A stretch of 64,000 bases of DNA from CAVQFO01 sp963711725 (GCA_963711725.1 CAVQFO010000025.1:62001-126000), one strand, 5' to 3'; positions 26,205 through 35,318 are shown, numbered from the stretch's first letter. Notes: generated by a model from the letters alone, not told the origin. Translations and numbers: made by a program.

Positions 26205-26219
26205 GCAAGACCCGTGCCA
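26205..26219 (-). promoter_or_regulatory. sigma54 promoter of fliL
   Basis: On the minus strand the site reads TGGCACGGGTCTTGC, a full match to TGGCAC-N5-TTGC. It lies 39 bases before the fliL ATG, so the leader would be about 28 bases. It would be activated by FleQ or the FleR-like protein. Confidence 0.88.
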
Positions 26220-26373
26220 CGGGCCCGTACAAACCCTACCACGGCCACGGATGCCGTATAGGGTGTCCTTAACCGTGGATTTTATCCATGTTCGCGCACG
26301 AACTACCAAACTCGCGTCACACAGCGCCGGATTCCCGTCTTCGGGGTGTCAACGGATCGACGGCGGCGGACAC

Positions 26374-26396
26374 AAAAAAGGGGCGTGGCGCGCCCC
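26374..26396 (-). terminator. intrinsic terminator after fliK
   Basis: On the minus strand a GGGGCG/CGCCCC stem with a 5-base loop (26380-26396) is followed by six T (26379-26374). It lies about 60 bases past the fliK stop and separates fliK from the fliL operon. Confidence 0.85.
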
Positions 26397-26457
26397 CTCT
26401 TTCCAGCGCCTTCGGGCGCCACGCTTCCGGCCATCCGGCCGGCGCGCCAAGGTCTCA

Positions 26458-27516
26458 TCACGCGTAGTGATCCACCAGGCCCCGCGCGGCCATCATTCCG
26501 ACCGAGGAAACGCTCATCTCCTCGCCCTCCCCCTCGACGCCGGAGCCGAGCCCGCCGGCGCCACCGGCGTTGTCCGAGGACTGATGAGAGTGCCCGCCCG
26601 GCTGAGACTGATCCCGGGCTACGTTGACGTCCACCGCGCCAAAACCTTGCTCCGCCAGCATGTGCCGGAGCCGAGGGATTTCGTTCTGCACGGCATCGTG
26701 GGTCGCGCCGTGATGCACCGTGAAGGCGATGGTCGCGTGGTCGCCCTTGGTGGAAATGGAGATCTGGATGGGCCCCAGCTCCTTGGGATGGATATGCAGA
26801 CTGGCCTGCTGCATGTCGGTCTTGGCCATCCAGGTCAGCCGTTCGCCCAGCCCCTGCCCCCAATCCGGATGGTCCATGGGCGTGGGCAACTGCAGATTGA
26901 CCACCTCGGTGCGCTGTGCCTGGGAGGTGGCGCTGGCGTCGCCGTTCACTATCGCCGCGCTCAACACCTGAAAATTCTGCTGGGCCCCGGCGGCGTCCGG
27001 CTTTCGGTCGTTGCCTTGAAGCTGCGCGGTGCCGGATTCGAGGAAGGCCTTGAGCTGGGACATCAGAACCGTCTTGCCCGCACCGGTCAGCGCATCCTGG
27101 GCCTTGCCCAGCAGCGCTCCCTGGTCCGTATCGCTGATCAACGCGCCATCGCCATGGGCGATCAGCTGCAGCAATTCCGTGGGATCAAGCTTCTTGCCAT
27201 CGTCCTTGTGCGCGGGCTTCACCTCGACGGCGGCAACGTCCGCCTCTCCGACCTGCTCAGCGCCGGGCTTGTCCGCACCGCTCTTGACCCCCAGCAGGAG
27301 CTGCAAGATTTCGCCGGCATCCGGCAACTCCTTGCCGAACTGCTGTTGAAGGACGCTCTGCAATTCCTTCTCCGTCAGCTTGCCGTCCTTGAGCGCGCCG
27401 GACTCCACCAAGGCATTCAGAAAGCCTTTGCGGTCGCTGTCCGAGAGCTTGTCCAGGCCCGGGATCTTGTCCGAAATCTTGTCCAGGTTGCCCTGCAGGA
27501 CGTTGACGATATTCAT
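26458..27516 (-). CDS. fliK: FliK, flagellar hook-length control protein
   Basis: Protein of 352 residues. A low-complexity N-terminal ruler region is followed by the conserved FliK C-terminal domain (about 235-315; LGERLTWMAKTDMQQASLHIHPKELGPI, then the VHHGATHDAVQNEIPRLRHMLAEQG pattern). It measures the hook and switches FlhB specificity. It has its own sigma54 promoter and an intrinsic terminator, so it appears to be transcribed alone between fliJ and fliL. A second FliK-like gene lies at 3504-4703. Confidence 0.93.
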   Translation of the reverse strand: MNIVNVLQGNLDKISDKIPGLDKLSDSDRKGFLNALVESGALKDGKLTEKELQSVLQQQFGKELPDAGEILQLLLGVKSGADKPGAEQVGEADVAAVEVKPAHKDDGKKLDPTELLQLIAHGDGALISDTDQGALLGKAQDALTGAGKTVLMSQLKAFLESGTAQLQGNDRKPDAAGAQQNFQVLSAAIVNGDASATSQAQRTEVVNLQLPTPMDHPDWGQGLGERLTWMAKTDMQQASLHIHPKELGPIQISISTKGDHATIAFTVHHGATHDAVQNEIPRLRHMLAEQGFGAVDVNVARDQSQPGGHSHQSSDNAGGAGGLGSGVEGEGEEMSVSSVGMMAARGLVDHYA

Positions 27517-27555
27517 GCTGTACTCCGTTCCGAACGGGGGTTTCCTTTATTCATT

Positions 27556-27570
27556 GCAAGACCGGGGCCA
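27556..27570 (-). promoter_or_regulatory. sigma54 promoter of fliK
   Basis: On the minus strand the site reads TGGCCCCGGTCTTGC, with one mismatch in the -24 box (TGGCCC) and the correct N5 spacing to TTGC. It starts 40 bases before the fliK ATG. A large inverted repeat begins just 7 bases upstream of it. Confidence 0.78.
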
Positions 27571-27576
27571 GGTTTC

Positions 27577-27657
27577 ACCACAGAGGCACAGAGGACACAG
27601 AGAAACCAATCGCCATGTCTTCGTTGCCTCTCTCTGTGTCCTCTGTGTCTCTGTGGT
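27577..27657. repeat. CACAGAG-type inverted repeat upstream of fliK
   Basis: Two 27-base arms (27577-27603 and 27631-27657) match at 26 positions, with core ACCACAGAGGCACAGAGG. They flank a 27-base spacer and lie between the fliJ stop and the fliK promoter. This is the best-preserved copy of this family in the window. Confidence 0.85.
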
Positions 27658-27675
27658 TAATCTTCAACTACCGTT

Positions 27676-28128
27676 CTACCGCTCGTCCTTGCGCTTATGG
27701 GCATGCCGTTGCTGCGCCAGTTCATCGGTGTCCCGCTGTTCCTGGCGTTCCACCTCGCGGCGCTCCTGGTCGCGATAGCGATCCACCACTTTTTCGATGG
27801 CCGTGGCGTGGGTCTGCTGCGCCAGCCATTCCCGGCGCTTGGTCTCCGCGTACTGCTCGGCCCGGTACACGCGCTCGCGCTGCTCCTCGACGGCGGCGTC
27901 GATGCGGCTGATGAAGGCGTTGTAGTCCCGAAGACGGAAAGCGCCCATGCCTTTGGCGCCGACATCGGAAAGCTGGGACTGATAGTCCTGGCGGAAGTTG
28001 ATGAGCTGCTCCAGACGCTGTTTCTGGAGCTCAAGATCGTCGCGGGCCTCGGCGAAATCCCGGGCTATCCGGTTCGCCTTTTCCGACGCAAAGCCGTGCA
28101 CCGTCGACATACGCTCGGAGCGGGTCAA
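27676..28128 (-). CDS. fliJ: FliJ, flagellar export chaperone/escort protein
   Basis: Protein of 150 residues, almost entirely charged coiled coil, with the family shape MTRSER... then QLINFRQDYQSQL near residue 42. The start is a TTG at 28128, chosen because AGGAGG lies directly upstream and the family normally starts MTRS; ATG 28110 is the alternative. It stimulates the FliI ATPase and recycles export chaperones. It follows fliI after about 80 bases. Confidence 0.88.
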   Translation of the reverse strand: MTRSERMSTVHGFASEKANRIARDFAEARDDLELQKQRLEQLINFRQDYQSQLSDVGAKGMGAFRLRDYNAFISRIDAAVEEQRERVYRAEQYAETKRREWLAQQTHATAIEKVVDRYRDQERREVERQEQRDTDELAQQRHAHKRKDER

Positions 28129-28209
28129 GGCGGGCCTCCTGTTCGTTTTTCGTTATTGCGACCGGGGCCATTGCTCCCCGATTCACCGTGCACCCAACCA
28201 GGCCACGTT

Positions 28210-29560
28210 TCAAGCAGTATCGCCCAGCAATTGCTGCAGCTGGGAGCGACTTTGCTGCACGTTGACCGCCTCCGACAAATCCTGGCGCAGGAACTCGGTC
28301 AGCTTGGGGTAATAGGCGATGGCCTCGTCCACCCGGGGATCGCTGCCGCGCTGGTAGGCACCCACGTTGATCAGGTCCTGGTTCTGGCGGTACAGGCCGT
28401 AGATCTGCTTGAATCGCTGCGCCAGCCGCTGCTGTGCGGGGTCGGTTATGTTCAGCATGGCACGGCTGACGGAAGCCTCGATATCGATGGCCGGATAATG
28501 ACCGGCATCGGCCAGTTGCCGGGACAATACGACGTGGCCGTCGAGAATGGCGCGCGCCGCGTCGGCAATGGGATCGTTCTGATCGTCGCCTTCCGCCAGA
28601 ACCGTATAGAACGCCGTGATCGAACCGCCGCCCTCGGGGCCGTTACCGGCGCGCTCCACCAGCCGCGGCAGCTTGGCGAACACGGACGGCGGGTAACCCT
28701 TGGTCGTGGGCGGTTCACCGATGGACAGACCGATCTCGCGCTGAGCCTGGGCAAACCGGGTGAGCGAATCCATCAGGAGCAGAACCTGTTTGCCCTGATC
28801 TCGGAAATATTCGGCAATGGCCGTGGCCTGCATGGCGCCGTGAAGCCGCATCAGCGGCGAGGCGTCCGCGGGCGCGGCCACCACCACGGACCGGGCCAGC
28901 CCCGCTTTTCCCAGAATCCCCTCGATGAACTCCTTCACCTCTCGGCCACGTTCACCGATCAGCCCCACCACCACAACATCGGCGTTGGTATAGCGGGTCA
29001 TCATGCCCAGAAGCACACTCTTGCCCACGCCGCTGCCGGCGAAAAGGCCCATGCGCTGGCCGCGGCCCACGGTCATCAAGGCGTTGATGGCGCGCACGCC
29101 CACATCCAACGGTTCACGGATCGGCGCGCGCCCCAGGGGATTGACCATTCTGCCGGCCAACGGCAACCGGGCTTCCACCCGAAACTCGCCACGACCATCC
29201 AGCGGTGCGCCGCCGCCATCGAGAATCCGCCCCAACAGGCCCTGGCCCACTTCCACTTCGTAGACACCCCGATGGGGGACCACCCGGGCGTTTGGCGTCA
29301 GCCCCTGAATATCCCCGGTGGGCATCAGGTAAAGGCTTTCGCCCGAGAACCCCACCACCTCCGCCTCGATTTTCTCGCCGGCGCCGGTTTCCACGGTACA
29401 GCGCGCGCCCACGGGCGCTTCGCAGCCTTCGGCCTCCAGCGTCAGGCCCACCATGCGGCGCAGCACGCCCTTCCACCTGCATGGTCGGCGGAGTCAATTC
29501 GCTGCCACGGCGGCGCAAACGTTCAGCCCAGATCTCCGCCCTGCCCTGTTCGGCGGTCAC
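28210..29560 (-). pseudogene. fliI: fliI, flagellar export ATPase, with one +1 frame change near its start
   Basis: The start is GTG 29560, overlapping the fliH stop. The first about 30 residues (to TPPTMQVEG) are in one frame. The rest, from VLRRMVGLTLEAEGC onward, is in the next frame and runs intact to 28210. Removing one base at the GGG/CCC run 29468-29470 restores a 449-residue protein, the usual FliI length. The catalytic domain is complete: P-loop GLFAGSGVGKSVLLG, Walker B LLLMDSLTRFAQAQREI, and the C-terminal helical domain. It powers export together with FliH and FliJ. The residual frame could be translated from an internal ATG, but the simplest reading is a one-base over-call. Confidence 0.92.
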
Positions 29561-30249
29561 GGTTCCTCTCCCTCGGCTTCGGCCGGGTCCCGGTCGTCGC
29601 CCAGGACCTGGGTGGCCAACGCGGTAAGGCGCCGCTCCAGGCTGGCGTCGATACGCGAGGCGGCGGTGGTGACACGGCAGCCTCCGCGGCTGACGGTCAT
29701 GTCCTCCACCACTTTCCAGGCCCTCTCCTCCTGGGAAGCCCCCAGCACCTCGTTGAGAAACCTGGCGTCTTCCGGATGCACCTGCACCCGCACGTCGCGG
29801 GCGGAAAGCGGCAGCATCGCCAGAGCTTCGCGGACCACCGGCAGCACTTCGCCCGGTTGGGTCTGTATCTCGCGGCGGATGATCTGCTTGGCCATGATGA
29901 AGGCGAGCTCCACGAGCTGGGACTCCACCTCCTCATCCATCTGCTTCAAGGCATTGGACAACTGATTGGCAATCCGCCCAATCTCCTGTGCCCGATTACG
30001 CGCCTCCTGTTCGCCCGCCTTGTAGCCCTCCTGACGGCCCGCTTCCAGACCGGCCTTGCGGCCTTCCTCGAAGCCTTCGTCGTAGGCCTGTTTCTGAATC
30101 CCCTCCAGCTCCCCGGCGGTGGCGGGGCCGCCTGGGCGCTTGCGGGCATCGCGTTTGTCGTGGGGGCCGGGACCGTCCACCGCCGGAGGCTCCCAGCGGC
30201 TGACCCGGGCCTCGGCGGAGCCCTCGGAGATCACCTTAGATAAAGTCAT
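29557..30249 (-). CDS. fliH: FliH, negative regulator of the FliI ATPase
   Basis: Protein of 230 residues from ATG 30249, preceded by GGAGGCGGCG. The N-terminal region is Pro/Arg-rich, followed by the family Gly/Glu repeats (AYDEGFEEGRKAGLEAGRQEG) at about 75-110. The C-terminal domain (about 115-225) resembles the V-type ATPase stalk E subunit and binds FliI. It overlaps fliG by 14 bases and fliI by 4 bases. Confidence 0.92.
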   Translation of the reverse strand: MTLSKVISEGSAEARVSRWEPPAVDGPGPHDKRDARKRPGGPATAGELEGIQKQAYDEGFEEGRKAGLEAGRQEGYKAGEQEARNRAQEIGRIANQLSNALKQMDEEVESQLVELAFIMAKQIIRREIQTQPGEVLPVVREALAMLPLSARDVRVQVHPEDARFLNEVLGASQEERAWKVVEDMTVSRGGCRVTTAASRIDASLERRLTALATQVLGDDRDPAEAEGEEP

Positions 30250-31246
30250 CGCCGCCTCCGCCCAATGCAATGGTGCCCTCGTCGGCCATGCGCTTGGCTA
30301 TGGAAAGGATTTCCTTCTGAGCCGTTTCCACTTCGCTGACGCGCACCGGGCCCTTGGCCTCCAGGTCGTCCACCAGCATCTCGGAAGCCCGTTTGGAAAG
30401 GTTGCGCAGGATCTTGTCCTTGACCTCCTCGTCCGCTCCCTTGAGGGCCAACACCAGGACGTCGGTGCTCACCTCACGCAGCAACTGCTGGATTCCGCGA
30501 TCGTCCACGTCCGCCAGATCCGCGAACACGAACATGAGATCCTGGATCTTGCCGCCCAGCTCGCCGTCGATCTCGTTGATCTGCTCCATGATGGGCGACT
30601 CGACCCCGGTATCCAGGAAGTTGAGGATATTCGCCGCGGCCTGCAGGCCGCCGATGCTGGAGGATTTGAGCCGCTGCTTGCCGGAAAACTGGCGTTCCAT
30701 GATCTCGTCCAGCTCCTGCAACGCAGCCGGCTGAATGCCTTCCAGGGTCGCCACGCGCATGAGGATGTCGTGCCGCACCCGCTCCGGCATTTCCCCCAGG
30801 ACCTGGGCGGCATGATCCGAATCCAGGTAGGCGAGCACGATGGCGATGATCTGGGGATGCTCCAGGCGCAGCATCTCCGCGACGGTCTTGGGATCGAGCC
30901 ACTTGAGCTGCTCCAGGCCGCGCGTATTGCCGCCCATGAGGATGCGGTCGATGATGCCCGAAGCCTTGTCCTCGCCCAGCGCCTTGACCAGCACGGAACG
31001 GATGTAATCGGTATTGCCGATGCCCAGCGAGGTCTGCTCGCTGACGGTGATCACGAAATCCTCAAGAACCGTGTCCACCTGCTCTCGGTTGATGTTCTTT
31101 AGGCTGGTCATGGCGGCGCCCAGGGACTGGACTTCCTTGGGCCCCAGATGACGCATCACCGAAGCCGCGTCGTCTTCCCCCATACTCATCAGAAAGACGG
31201 CGGCGCGCTCGGCGCCATTGAGTTTAACGGGTCGTTTTTCACTCAT
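30236..31246 (-). CDS. fliG: FliG, flagellar motor switch and torque protein
   Basis: Protein of 336 residues. The N-terminal FliF-binding domain, middle domain with the EHPQ motif (LRLEHPQIIAIVLAYL), and C-terminal torque domain with charged residues (VDDRGIQQLLREV; LRNLSKRASEML) are all present. It overlaps fliF by 8 bases and fliH by 14 bases. Confidence 0.97.
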   Translation of the reverse strand: MSEKRPVKLNGAERAAVFLMSMGEDDAASVMRHLGPKEVQSLGAAMTSLKNINREQVDTVLEDFVITVSEQTSLGIGNTDYIRSVLVKALGEDKASGIIDRILMGGNTRGLEQLKWLDPKTVAEMLRLEHPQIIAIVLAYLDSDHAAQVLGEMPERVRHDILMRVATLEGIQPAALQELDEIMERQFSGKQRLKSSSIGGLQAAANILNFLDTGVESPIMEQINEIDGELGGKIQDLMFVFADLADVDDRGIQQLLREVSTDVLVLALKGADEEVKDKILRNLSKRASEMLVDDLEAKGPVRVSEVETAQKEILSIAKRMADEGTIALGGGGDDFI

Positions 31247-32942
31247 CTTCCGACAACCAGTTCTTGACTACGTTAGCCGCCAGTGCCGGCTCCTTGGCGA
31301 CCACGTCTCGTGCCGCCTGGAGCTTGTCTTCCTGCGCCCGCTGCTGATGGGCGAGCTGGGGAACGTGGCCGTGCTGACCCTGCCCGCCCTCTTCCCCGGG
31401 GCCGGCCAGGCGCCGTTGCTCTTCGCTCTCACCGGTCGGCAACGGCTGTTCACGGCGGGTGACCGCCCAGCTGCCACGCCCCAGCAGCGCCTGGATAATC
31501 GGCCGAATCACGGTGAAAACCAGGATAAGGCCGACAATGCCCGCCACCAGCAGTTTACCGGCCTGCCACACCCAGGGCTGCTCCAATAGCGGCGTCTTGG
31601 GCGCGGGCGGAGCTGCCTCGGCGGGCTGGAAGGCTGCATTCATGACGTTGATCTGGTCACCGCGCTTCTGATTGAAGCCGACGGTCTGTTTCACCAGGTC
31701 CGTGATCTGCGCGATTTCCTGGGGCGAGAAGGCCTTGCTGACTTTCTTGCCGTTGGCGTCCACGGTTTCCTTCTGATCCAGCAGAACCGCGATGGACAGG
31801 TGCTGGATCGCGCCGGTGGGACCCACAGTATGGGTGATGGTCTTGCCCACCTGGTAATTGCGGACTTCGTTGCTGCTCTTGTTGCCCGGCTGAGCCTGAC
31901 CCGGCTGGCCGCCGTTGGCATTGGCGTTAGCATTGGCATTGCCACTACCACCTTGGGATTGCGTCGTACCGGCTCCCGGCGGCTGGTTGGACAGTGCGCC
32001 GGGCACGCCCTGAGCGGTGGTGTCGCTGACGGACTGCTGGCGACTGACCTGCTCGCTCACCAGGGCCTTGCCCTGATCGTCATACTGTTCCTGAGTGGTC
32101 TCCTGCCGGGCAAAGTTCATGTCGGCGCTGACCTGGGCCTTGACCTTGCCGCGACCCACAATAGGCGTCAGAAGCGCCTCGATGCGGTTGGCGTACTCGC
32201 GCTCCACCTGCCGGCGGTACTCGAACTGGTCACGGCTGCGGCCCACACCCTTGGAGCTTCCGTCGCCGGAAAGCAGGTCGCCCTCCTGGTCGACCACGGT
32301 CACCTGCTCCCGGTTGAGGTCGGGCACGCTGCCGGCCACGAGATGCACGATCGCAGCGACTTGGCCGTCGCTGAGGTTGCGACCGGGGAACATGTCCACC
32401 AGCACCGAGGCGCTGGGGGAATTATCGTCGCGCAGGAAAACGCTCTGTTTGGGGATGGCCAGATGTACCCGGGCGGATTTGACGCTATCGATGGTGGAGA
32501 TGGTACGAGCCAGCTCCGTTTCCAGCGCCCGTTGAAAGCGCGCGTTTTCCACGAACTGGCTGGTGCCGAAGCCCTGATCCTTCTGCAGCATCTCGAAACC
32601 CAGGCCCGTGCCCTCGGGCAGGCCCTGGCTGGCCAGTTGCAGGCGCGCCTTGCGCACCTGGTCCGCCGGCACCATGATCGCGCCTGACGAGCTGTCTAGT
32701 TGGTATTCGATGCCGCTGGCCTGCAAGGCATCCATGACCTGCTTCGCGTCCTTGTCGGCAAGCTGGGTGTACAGGGGCCGCATCACGGGCGTCCTCGCCC
32801 ACATGTAGAGACCGATTCCGCCGGCCACTGCCAATGCCAGACCCACGATCAAGACGAGTTGGCGGAACGCACGCTCGCCCACGTATGCGAACATCGGGTT
32901 ATTGTTCTGTCTTGTTGCCAACGCCTGGCTTGCCTCGGCCAT
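31239..32942 (-). CDS. fliF: FliF, MS-ring protein
   Basis: Protein of 567 residues with two transmembrane helices (about 27-47 and 455-475). Between them lie ring-building motifs (GLPEGTGLGFEMLQKDQGFGTSQ) and a Gly/Asn/Gln low-complexity stretch with alternating N-A repeats (about 330-360). The C-terminal tail EPALAANVVKNWLSEDE binds FliG. It is the first structure assembled, positioned by FlhF. It lies 44 bases downstream of fliE. Confidence 0.97.
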   Translation of the reverse strand: MAEASQALATRQNNNPMFAYVGERAFRQLVLIVGLALAVAGGIGLYMWARTPVMRPLYTQLADKDAKQVMDALQASGIEYQLDSSSGAIMVPADQVRKARLQLASQGLPEGTGLGFEMLQKDQGFGTSQFVENARFQRALETELARTISTIDSVKSARVHLAIPKQSVFLRDDNSPSASVLVDMFPGRNLSDGQVAAIVHLVAGSVPDLNREQVTVVDQEGDLLSGDGSSKGVGRSRDQFEYRRQVEREYANRIEALLTPIVGRGKVKAQVSADMNFARQETTQEQYDDQGKALVSEQVSRQQSVSDTTAQGVPGALSNQPPGAGTTQSQGGSGNANANANANGGQPGQAQPGNKSSNEVRNYQVGKTITHTVGPTGAIQHLSIAVLLDQKETVDANGKKVSKAFSPQEIAQITDLVKQTVGFNQKRGDQINVMNAAFQPAEAAPPAPKTPLLEQPWVWQAGKLLVAGIVGLILVFTVIRPIIQALLGRGSWAVTRREQPLPTGESEEQRRLAGPGEEGGQGQHGHVPQLAHQQRAQEDKLQAARDVVAKEPALAANVVKNWLSEDE

Positions 32943-32986
32943 GGTGAACCCCGTATTCCTCGATCAGCGCCTCGACCGGTCCGAAT

Positions 32987-33310
32987 TCAGACCGGCATGT
33001 TGAAGACGTCCTTGTAGGCCTGAACCAAGTGATTGCGCACTTGCTTCAGGGCCTCGAAGGACACCCGGGACTTCTGCAGCGAAATCATTACATCCGTGAG
33101 CGGAACATCCTCGCCCCGGGCGAAGGCGTCGGTCTTTTGACCGGCCTGCATATCGAGGCTGTTGACCTCGTTGATGGCGTTGCCCAGCATGCCGGCGAAG
33201 TCGACCTTGCCCTTGTCGCCCTGAGTGGGCTCCGCGGCGCCGGCCTTGTTCGCCATTGCCTGCATCTCCTGCAGCAATTTCACGGCGCTTACGTTGTTAA
33301 TTCCATTCAT
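32987..33310 (-). CDS. fliE: FliE, MS ring-rod junction protein
   Basis: Protein of 107 residues from ATG 33310 (MNGINNVSAVKLLQEM). GGAG lies 11 bases upstream; a longer frame to 33373 would overlap the fleR-like stop and is not preferred. The C-terminal half has the FliE signature (DVMISLQKSRVSFEALKQVRNHLVQAYKDV). It is the first gene of the fliEFGHIJ run. The gap to the regulator gene is 31 bases, and no clear promoter is seen in it. Confidence 0.93.
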   Translation of the reverse strand: MNGINNVSAVKLLQEMQAMANKAGAAEPTQGDKGKVDFAGMLGNAINEVNSLDMQAGQKTDAFARGEDVPLTDVMISLQKSRVSFEALKQVRNHLVQAYKDVFNMPV

Positions 33311-33341
33311 AGCACACATCACTCCGAGGTTTCGTGACCCT

Positions 33342-34658
33342 TTACGCGCCTTCCGGGACCGCCATGCCGGCATCGCGCATGCGCGCCAGCTTGTAGCGCA
33401 ATGTTCTCACCGAAATCCCCAAGCGTTCCGCCGTGCCCTTGCGGCTACCGTTCAGACGATCCAGCGTTTCCAGAATCAAACGCTGCTCCCGGGTACGCAG
33501 GTCGTCCTGCAGGGAATCCGTGTTTCCAGTCGCCGGAGCGGCCGCCGGCCGCTCGGCGGGCTCGAAGCACACCGCCTCGGCCGGAACCTGGACGCCGTCG
33601 GTCAACACCAGCGCGCGTTGAACCACGTTCTCGAGTTCACGCACATTGCCCGGCCAATCGTGATTGAGGAGCACCCGCATAGCGCCCGCGCTGAACGACT
33701 CCACGCCCTGGCCCCGCCCGTAGCGGTGCAGGAACGCCTCGGCCAGCGGCCGCACATCGTCCCGGCGCGAGCGCAGCGGCGGCAGGTGCATCGGAAACAC
33801 ATGAAGCCGGTAGTAGAGATCCTCGCGGAAGCGACCCGCCTCCACTTCCGCGCGCAAGTCGCGGTTGGTGGTGGCCAGCACCCGGGTCTGCAGAGGGATG
33901 CTCTGGGTCCCGCACAGGCGCTCCACCTCCCGTTCCTGGAGCACCCGAAGGAGCTTGGCCTGAAGGCCGAGATCGATCTCGGAGACTTCGTCCAACAGCA
34001 GCGTGCCGCCCTGAGCCTGTTCGAACTTGCCCGCGTGGCTGCGAACGGCCCCGGTGAAAGCACCTTTCTCGTAGCCGAACAACACCGCTTCCAGCATGTT
34101 CTCGGGGATGGCGGCGCAGTTGACGGGCACGAAGGGGCCACCGGAATAGGTCGAGTGCTCGTGAATATGGCGGGCGAAGACCTCCTTGCCCGTTCCGCTC
34201 TCCCCCGTCAGCAGCACAGTCACCGCCTTGGGCGCCACACGCCGGGCCAGATCGGCCAGAGCGATGGTGGCGGCGTCTTCGGCGATCAACGTCGGAGTAG
34301 CCTGCACCGGGCAGATCCGGGCCAGCGCGCGAGAGAGCCCTTTGACGTCGGCGTCGGCGGCCACGAAATCCGTCGCGCCGGCGCGCATGGCCCGCACCGC
34401 CTGCTCCACGGTCGGCTCCCGGCTGATCACCACGACCGGCGGGCCCATCGGCCGACGAACAATCGCCGACCAATCGGAAACCTCCGCGGCGTCACTCCAC
34501 ACCACGGCGGCCAGCGCCGGCTGCCGGTCAAGAACCGACAGCGCCTCGCCCACCGACTCCACGGCGCGGCCGACGATTCCCTCGGCACGCAACACGGCGC
34601 ACGTGGTCTCGTACGTGGCCTGATCCGGTGCAATCACTAGGACGCGGTTTTCGCTCAC
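33342..34658 (-). CDS. fleR: FleR/FlrC-like sigma54-dependent flagellar activator
   Basis: Protein of 438 residues from GTG 34658, chosen for AGAGG upstream and because the longer frame crosses the promoter region. Residues 1-115 resemble a receiver domain, but the acidic pair is lost (VIAPDQ) and the usual KP motif is replaced. The AAA+ domain (about 130-360) has Walker A GESGTGKE, GAFTGA in GYEKGAFTGA, and GTLLLDE. The C-terminal HTH is GTAERLGISVRTLRYKL. It activates mid-class flagellar promoters with sigma54. No FleS-type kinase gene is adjacent. It has its own sigma54 promoter. Confidence 0.85.
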   Translation of the reverse strand: MSENRVLVIAPDQATYETTCAVLRAEGIVGRAVESVGEALSVLDRQPALAAVVWSDAAEVSDWSAIVRRPMGPPVVVISREPTVEQAVRAMRAGATDFVAADADVKGLSRALARICPVQATPTLIAEDAATIALADLARRVAPKAVTVLLTGESGTGKEVFARHIHEHSTYSGGPFVPVNCAAIPENMLEAVLFGYEKGAFTGAVRSHAGKFEQAQGGTLLLDEVSEIDLGLQAKLLRVLQEREVERLCGTQSIPLQTRVLATTNRDLRAEVEAGRFREDLYYRLHVFPMHLPPLRSRRDDVRPLAEAFLHRYGRGQGVESFSAGAMRVLLNHDWPGNVRELENVVQRALVLTDGVQVPAEAVCFEPAERPAAAPATGNTDSLQDDLRTREQRLILETLDRLNGSRKGTAERLGISVRTLRYKLARMRDAGMAVPEGA

Positions 34659-34733
34659 GGCACACCTCTGATTCTTGTCTCGGTACCCACCCGCCGGAAG
34701 ATCGGCGGAATGGGAACTCCTGCCTACCACGAA

Positions 34734-34748
34734 GCAAAGGCTGTGCCA
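34734..34748 (-). promoter_or_regulatory. sigma54 promoter of the fleR-like gene
   Basis: On the minus strand the site reads TGGCACAGCCTTTGC, a full match to TGGCAC-N5-TTGC, 76 bases before the GTG start. This suggests that FleQ with sigma54 switches on the fleR-like gene, as in Pseudomonas. Confidence 0.87.
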
Positions 34749-34875
34749 CAACCAGTAACAAACTAGAAAACAATGACTTGCCGGATGCTCTAGAGAATCC
34801 ACGACAACCAGCGTCAAGGAGCCGACACCCGCGGGCGCGTCCTCGGATCAGCCTCTTCCCAGCACACCGCTAATC

Positions 34876-34901
34876 GTAGGAGCGGCGCTCCCCGCCGCGA
34901 A
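34876..34901. repeat. REP-like unit
   Basis: A single 26-base palindromic unit GTAGGAGCGGCG to CCGCCGCGAA, with CTCC in the central loop. It belongs to the same family as the pairs at 47147-47215 and 22307-22379. Confidence 0.8.
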
Positions 34902-34975
34902 TTCCGGAGCCGGCCCCTCCGGGCAAAGCAACCCGAAGTCCGGCGCCGCGGACATTTCAACCGGATGAAGAGTTT

Positions 34976-35011
34976 CACCACAGAGGCACAGAGTGCACAG
35001 AGAACGGCCCG
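34976..35011. repeat. CACAGAG-type repeat, single arm
   Basis: TTCACCACAGAGGCACAGAG followed by TGCACAGAGAACGG matches the left arm of the 27577-27657 element. No matching right arm is present nearby, so it is a half unit. Confidence 0.65.
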
Positions 35012-35054
35012 CGAACCACGCGGGTCAGCATCATCCGGGCTGGGAAGAGAGATC

Positions 35055-35129
35055 CTCTCGCCAAGGCGCCAAGAAAGCCAAGAGTTGCCGCAATAGATAA
35101 CCCCTGATCCCTTGGCGCCTTGGCGAGAG
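35055..35129. repeat. CGCCAAGG-type perfect inverted repeat
   Basis: Two perfect 19-base arms (35055-35073 and 35111-35129, core CTCTCGCCAAGGCGCC) flank a 37-base spacer. This is a separate dispersed family; only one copy is seen in the window. Confidence 0.75.
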
Positions 35130-35201
35130 CATATAATTCAATCGGTTGCCGAATGTCAGGCATGCGGCGCAATGCCCTTCGGTTATTGCGCCCTACGCGT
35201 T

Positions 35202-35275
35202 GTCACCACAGAGGGCACAGAGTTCCACAGAGTAGAAACAAGAGGGCTTTATTGTTCTCTGTGTTTCATTCTTCT
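35202..35275. repeat. CACAGAG-type inverted repeat
   Basis: TCACCACAGAGGGCACAGAG at the left and TTCTCTGTGTTTCATTC at the right give a partly paired element. It is diverged from the 27577-27657 copy. Confidence 0.65.
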
Positions 35276-35287
35276 TATAGGCGGAAC

Positions 35288-35318
35288 GTCGGAATACGCT
35301 GGGTTAATCCGGCCTGCC
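35288..35318. repeat. GTCGGAAT...AATCC dispersed repeat
   Basis: A second, diverged copy of the unit at 5366-5395 (GTCGGAATACGCTGGG then TTAATCCGGCC). It occurs in the same company of REP and CACAGAG units as in the first island. Confidence 0.5.
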
